Shown: positions 58,538 to 64,000 of the stretch, piece after piece
Layout: each line of letters starts with the position of its first letter
Numbering within the stretch: the first letter of the stretch is position 1
Source of the DNA: Galbula dea
Lineage: Eukaryota; Chordata; Aves; Piciformes; Galbulidae
Length of the DNA stretch: 64,000 bases
Direction: 5' to 3'
NCBI GenBank assembly: GCA_013399015.1
Contig: VWZX01001091.1
Span: 372,001-436,000 of the forward strand
Position numbers and translations under genes: made by a program
The notes under the pieces: generated by a model
The model's input: the letters and a program-made list of their open reading frames with translations, nothing else
Told to the model about the DNA's origin: nothing
Database searches by the model: none

Positions 58538-61500
58538 GACTGGGAGTCCCTTTTCTGATCTAGCAAGGAAATGCTGAGTCTTTGACCAAAACCACATATC
58601 AAAACAGTGGTGATAGTAAAGGGTGCTCTGTGGCACATGTTGTTGTGCTAACCTGGAGGAGGAGGAAGGAAGTGGTGCTGAGTCAGGGGACTGGCCTCTT
58701 CCTGGCCATCAGTTCTGGCCAGACTGACAAGGAAATGCAGAGCAGCAAAGCTTGGGGGCTGGTACAGGAGGTGCAAGGGGCTGCATGTTTTAGAGGTGTG
58801 TGTGGAGCTTTGTCACCTGCCTCAATACAGAGCTGGGTTGCAGTTATTTTCTGGCTTCCTGGCTTTTAGTGTGTAGTCTGAAATGTGATTTTCTTTTGTG
58901 ATGTAAACCATAGCTGGAAAGCAGTCTTGGGCAGCAGTATTAGTCCCTATCCTGACTGTTCTTGTTCAGCCTGGACAACATACCAAACCCTTTACACCCT
59001 GTCTACCAAGAGAGGTTTTTTTCCTGTCCCCTTTACTCTTAATGATTATTTAAAGCAGTGTCTTGATCCCACACCATCCAGCAAATCTCATTTGAAGTAC
59101 AGGGAGCATAAAAGTTAGGGCTCTCCATTGCCATGAGAATATAACATTAGCCTTGTGGGAGCCTGATGTCTCTCATCAGCTCCCAAATAACTGGACTCAG
59201 GAGGGAGAATACCTCCTGTGCTGTCAACTCTGCTGGACTCAGTGAAGTTCAAGCCCACTGTTTGGCTTGGTGCAGGGGATTCTAGCTGCACCAGAAGGTT
59301 TCTGACAAGTGGAAGAGGAGGGAATCTGCTCAGACTGGTTTGTTCAGACATCTTAAAACTATATTGCTACTTTACAAGGATTTTGAGAGGAGGGGAACCT
59401 GGGGTCACTGTTACTGTGCTTTATCTCCTAACAGCTTTCCTCAGAGCAGTGGACTTCCACTGACCATTGCAGGAGCAGCTGACAGGCTGGTCTGGTGGCA
59501 GCCAAACATGTGAATGCTTAGCCCTGACTGAAGTGGCCCTAGATAAATACTGTGCCACTCACAAACTGCTTTCTGCTCTGCAGCTCAGCCTAGTTAGGTT
59601 TTCCTGTATCTGAGCACAAGCACATTTTTATCAATGGAGAAATGACTCTTCTGCTTAATTAGGTAATCTCTGAACTATTCACTGATTCATGGTCTCCATC
59701 ACAGGCCTATGTCCATGCACCAGCCTCTAGAGTTCACTGTGTGATGTGCATGTGGCAGAGCCCTCAGGGCTCCTGGCATACAGTGACATCAGTATGTACT
59801 TTGAACAAAACATATTTTAAAGATCAGTCATGTGGCACAATCATGATGAGTCTGAGCCCACAAGTGTTTCTAGTATGTCCCTACCTAGGTGTAGATCTCT
59901 TCATTGCTACAGGCCTTGCTGCTGCTGATCTCAGTCACTTTTCTAAGGTTGTGGTCACCTTTGTTCTAAAAATGGATGACTTCATTCCTGTGGGGCACTC
60001 AGTTTTCTTTTGCTTGTGTAAATCACTCAGTGTAGAGTGTAAACATTTCAAAGGCAAGTAAAAACGTTTTTTCCAGGTGCAGACTCAAATGAATAAGTAA
60101 AATTTATCCTATTATTTGTTTTAACCAGGGAATACTGAAGAATTTTTTGTTCTATCCATCTTAGTTTGCTGACTCACAGCCATTTCACACACTGGTGTAG
60201 CTTGGTGTTATGTTAAAACTTGAGGTTTGTCTTTCTAGAGGCCTTCTGGATGCAAAGCAGTTGTTCAATTAGATCTTAAAATGAACTAAACTGAGATGGT
60301 ATCTTTGAGCTCTTCCCTGGCTGCAGCTTGTCCTGTTTTGGTTAGCCAGTTTCCTGCCTAAAGAAGCCATCCTCAGTTAGCATGCTGTTATCCCTGCTAT
60401 TGCAGAGGGCTGTGATTGCAGTGCAATGCTCCTCTGGCACATCTGCTCTTCCAGCTGAGTTGGACATCTCAGCTAACTCAAACACTGACAACTATGATGG
60501 GTTGTTAATTTGCTCTTTAAAGAGCAGGCTGAACTATCCAGGTCGGCTCAAGTGCCTATATTTCACTTCCATTTTAGCAAAGTTCCAAACACTTTTGGAG
60601 GCACTGAATTCCTAAAACTGCAGATCAGAGCTTGCTAATGGGAATGGGCCTTTAGAGAGAGGCATTGCTGCTTCTTTCCTGAGAGCATGGATCTGTCCTT
60701 GTGAGCCACAGCATCTTGGAGGCAGCAGTGCATGCTTGTCATCCCTTCTCTGCATTCTCTCTCTGGTGCTTGGCAGGGCATGCATCTGTCACCTTGCCTG
60801 CAGGAGGATAAAAAGGCTGGTGGAAACTTCCAGGAAAGTCCTGTAAAGGCTTTTGGAAATGTCCTGTAATGCTCCCAACTAGCAACTGTGCTGAGGATCT
60901 GTGTGTTTATACACCTACAAGTGCTCAGCAGAGAGGGGTAGTGTGGTGTGGTGTACTTTTAAGGTGGAAATCTGAGTCTTTCATACAAAATGTAACATTT
61001 CTAATGCAGACTCCTGCAAGTGCTGGTTATTGATCTGTGGGAAACTGATAACATTGTTCTAGGGGAGAGAAAGCAGTTGTCAAGGGGGTGTTGCAGTTGC
61101 TTAAAGTAATGTATACAAAGTCCTTTTATAATGACCAATGATGTTATTGGTGTGTGGAGATAGTTTTAGATGTTAGATGGACTCTTTTCAGGTGTAGTTA
61201 GGACTCAATTGATGTTTAGTTTTAAAGTAAAACCCCACAGGTTTGATTTACAGGGAAGAGTGGAAATGAAAGGTCCTTTTTCCTCTTGTACTTGCATACA
61301 CACTTTGATACACCCTCCCACAGAATGTGTGTGCACTGAGGGCACACAGGGAGCCCAGTGCTCCTTTGGAGTGGGGGTTTCTAACTAATAGTGGTGCTGT
61401 AAAGGGAATGATTATTACTGGATTTCTACTGACTACTGTAGAAGTTGAAGCAGCTCTGGCAGGTTTATTGCATGTAACAGCAGAAGGCTTTCAGAGTGCC

Positions 61501-64000
61501 TTTTGAGTGGTTCTGGACTGTCTTTGGGAAAGTTACCTTCACAAGCCCTTGCTGTGTGGAAGAGGCTGGTCTAACATAAGTACCCCTGGAGCTCAGAACC
61601 CAGCTGATGTGGTATGGCAGACAGTGCTGCTAAGTGACTGATTTACCCTGAGGAGAGGGGAACCACTAACATTACCAGCACTGGGCTGCAGAGTACTGCT
61701 GAAGGGAACAGTTGTCACTTCTGCTTTTCTACCTTTCAGGCTGAGAAGCCCACAGCAGTCTCTTGAATGCAAAAGCAGCCACTTCTCAGTTCTCCCCCCC
61801 CAGAAACCATAGCATTTCCAGGAACATTCATGCTTTTGAGGGTTTCTTGGTTTGTCTAAGACTGCCTCTAATAGTTGTTGTAGGCTATTTGCAAAGCAGT
61901 GCCATTGTTAACTCTAGGAAGGAACAGTATCATTGTCTCTCTGGGGGTGGGGTTAGGTACTGAGAATTCTCTCTTTGAGAGTATGTGTGGTAATGCAAGG
62001 AAGATCTCCTGCTGAGAGGGCTCTGGAATCAAAGATTAGGAAATGAAGCCTTTTGCAACAAGTTGTCTACTGTCTTCAAGTACTGGCATTCAGCATTTTG
62101 ATTCTGGACACTGTTTCTTCACAATCCTTTAGTTCTGTTTCAAGTGCTGTATCAATTGCAGTGGTTTGTCTGGGATGCATGGGTGGCAAGCCAAGAGGGA
62201 GCAGTGGTGTGGGTTTTAAGAGGAGGCAGTACAGGAAGGCTATGAAGGTGCACCCAGGCATTTTATCAGACAGGGTTTTTTAATTTATTCAGCTTTTTGT
62301 TTCTTTCAGCCCTGGGCAGAAGAACTGGACTGAGAAGTAGTTGAGAAATCAGGATTTGGCCTTAAGGAGAGAGAATTTCTTTTTATATTCCCTCCACATA
62401 CACCTTAAACACTTGTGTGAGGTTAGCTATTAATCCCTGTAACATGTCCTGTTCTGCTGAGAGGCTGGAATATCTGTTGGGGGACTGGGGGGACAATGTC
62501 TTGTCCCTAATAATATAAGCAGACTAATCTGTCTGCAGTGCAATGCACAGTCCTTGTCATTAGCAAGTTCAGGGCACTCCAAGTCTGGGTGAAACATCTG
62601 CTTCCTCCTCCACACAGCTCATCTTGGAAATGCATAGGATTCTACTGAAATCTCACTGGGGTGTGTGCTGCTGTTCAGTGAACATGTTTCAAACACCTAC
62701 ACAGAAACTAATTGCAGCTTCTGCCATTCACTGCCTCTATTAAAAAGACCAAAAAAAGGCAATTTCCAAAAGTTTCATGAGCTAAAATGGTAGTTGGCAG
62801 TCTGCAGTAGGGAGCTGTGGCACAAAGTGCTTGAAAACATGGAATTATTTGGCTTTGCCCATGCCATGTGTGCTGAAAGATTGCCTCCACTACAGGTGTG
62901 ACTGTTCTCTTACCATCCATTTTGGCCCTCAGTGTGAAGAGGGTGTAGAGCTCAGAGGGGAGATATATATATATATGTATGCAGAGATAAATTCTTTTGT
63001 GTCCCTTTCTTCTGCAGGAATTCCCAGTTTGTCTTTTGGGAGTCAAAAATTCAGGCTTGAAAGACGTTGTCTCTTCTGTCCAGAGGTAAGCTTTCTGTAC
63101 CTCTGCAGTCCACTGGTGGGTGCATACCACCCCAAATTCCAAACCAACCACCTTTCTTAAGCTGTGCTCCTCCCTCTGACAGGCTGCAGAGCCATTTAAA
63201 CAGGGCTTACAGGGATGACAGAACCTGTTTCTGTGTTTAGATCATTTTTAGGCCCAGGCTCCTTGAGAACAAGTGAAAGGCACCTCTGTGAGCTGGGCTG
63301 ACCTCTGGCTGAGCTAACAGGGGCATCTTAGAATGAATGTCCTTGTCCTCAGCTATCAGCCTAACCACTGCATATTCATTTAAGCTGCTTTGCAAATAGA
63401 CTAATACTACTTCATGCAGCTTATTCCTGTGAAATACAGAGGTGTTTTTGTCAGTCCCTGGAAAAAACTGACATTTCAGTCTGTCTGCCCTTCATCTTGG
63501 GCTCTCTGGGTTGGTGTGAAACTGTGTGGGTCTGGTGCAATCAACAGAACAGTTGTTAGGAGGAGTCACCATCCCTAGCTTGCTGGTACTGTCTGTGCAG
63601 CTGAGATGCCTTAGGTGTGACCACCTTCAGTGTTGACTTAAAGTAATCTGCTTTTTTTGGCACTGGCATGCATTGGGACTGCTTCCACAAGCACAGCCAT
63701 GAGATAGTAGTACAGTACCAGGCTGTATGCTTCAATGTCAGTCCCTGGAAGGCAAAGCCACCAACCCCAGCAGTACAATTTGAGACAGATCTGGAAACAG
63801 AGGGCAAGTGATGAGTGCTCCTTGTTAGGATGCCTCCAGTCATGCTGGTAAAGTCCCCGTGAAGAAGGTGGAAATCCCCATGCCCTGAATTTCTTGTTAT
63901 GAGAAGGGTGGTTGAAATGACAAAGTGGCTCAGCTCATTTGCTGTTCTGAAGTGTTTTTGAAGACACATCTTTGATGGGTGAGACTAATCAACCAGGAAA
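58538..64000. other. Intergenic or intronic, no gene recognised
   Basis: 5.5 kb without a supported exon or repeat apart from a short (TA)n at 62963-62976. Open frames up to about 147 codons on the minus strand (62708-63151) resemble nothing known to me and cross low-complexity sequence. Confidence 0.55.
62963..62976. repeat. (TA)n microsatellite
   Basis: Seven AT units, followed by GTATG. Confidence 0.8.

Noticed and set aside
62708..63151. 147-codon minus-strand open frame near the window end
   Set aside because: It crosses a (TA)n microsatellite and lacks any domain or splice context.
1..64000. CRISPR arrays, operons, phage or other prokaryotic defence systems
   Set aside because: The sequence is vertebrate nuclear DNA with spliced genes and CR1/ERV repeats; nothing of this kind was seen.

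Overview
The window looks like nuclear DNA from a bird. The genes are vertebrate, with many short exons, GT-AG introns and CpG depletion outside a few islands. The interspersed repeats are almost entirely CR1 LINE 3' ends plus two avian-type endogenous-retrovirus LTRs. I cannot name the species. There are no operons, CRISPR arrays or prokaryotic features, and I found no new multi-gene system.

Layout. (1) 1-6445, plus strand: the last eight coding exons and the 3' UTR of HGSNAT, the lysosomal-membrane acetyltransferase of heparan sulfate breakdown. (2) 6550-29715, minus strand: a complete INTS10 (Integrator subunit 10) gene. I reconstructed 17 coding exons that splice in phase into an open frame of 710 residues, the usual length for this protein. 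The two genes converge, and their AATAAA signals lie about 150 bp apart. INTS10 starts in a compact CpG island at 29.28-29.76 kb with a YY1/TISU-like element. Its introns hold CR1 copies, two minisatellites (22.4-22.8 kb and 29.0-29.3 kb) and a CpG-rich patch in the last intron. (3) 29.8-64 kb: no coding exon that I can support. This part holds CR1 fragments in both orientations, a 1,085-bp solo LTR with a 5-bp target-site duplication (46256-47340), a second LTR (37726 to about 38438), a polypyrimidine array and a CpG-rich segment at 35.57-36.2 kb that could be a promoter, 5' exon or enhancer. In human, CSGALNACT1 lies head-to-head with INTS10, so this stretch may be its upstream or 5'-UTR territory. 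That is inference only.

The two genes are neighbours with unrelated jobs: HGSNAT acts in lysosomal glycosaminoglycan degradation and INTS10 in nuclear RNA 3'-end processing and transcription control. The most useful second looks are the in-frame TISU-type upstream start of INTS10, the crowded convergent poly(A) sites, the CpG-rich block at 35.6-36.2 kb, and three single ambiguous bases that all sit inside CR1 copies where the repeat homology breaks, which suggests assembly joins.
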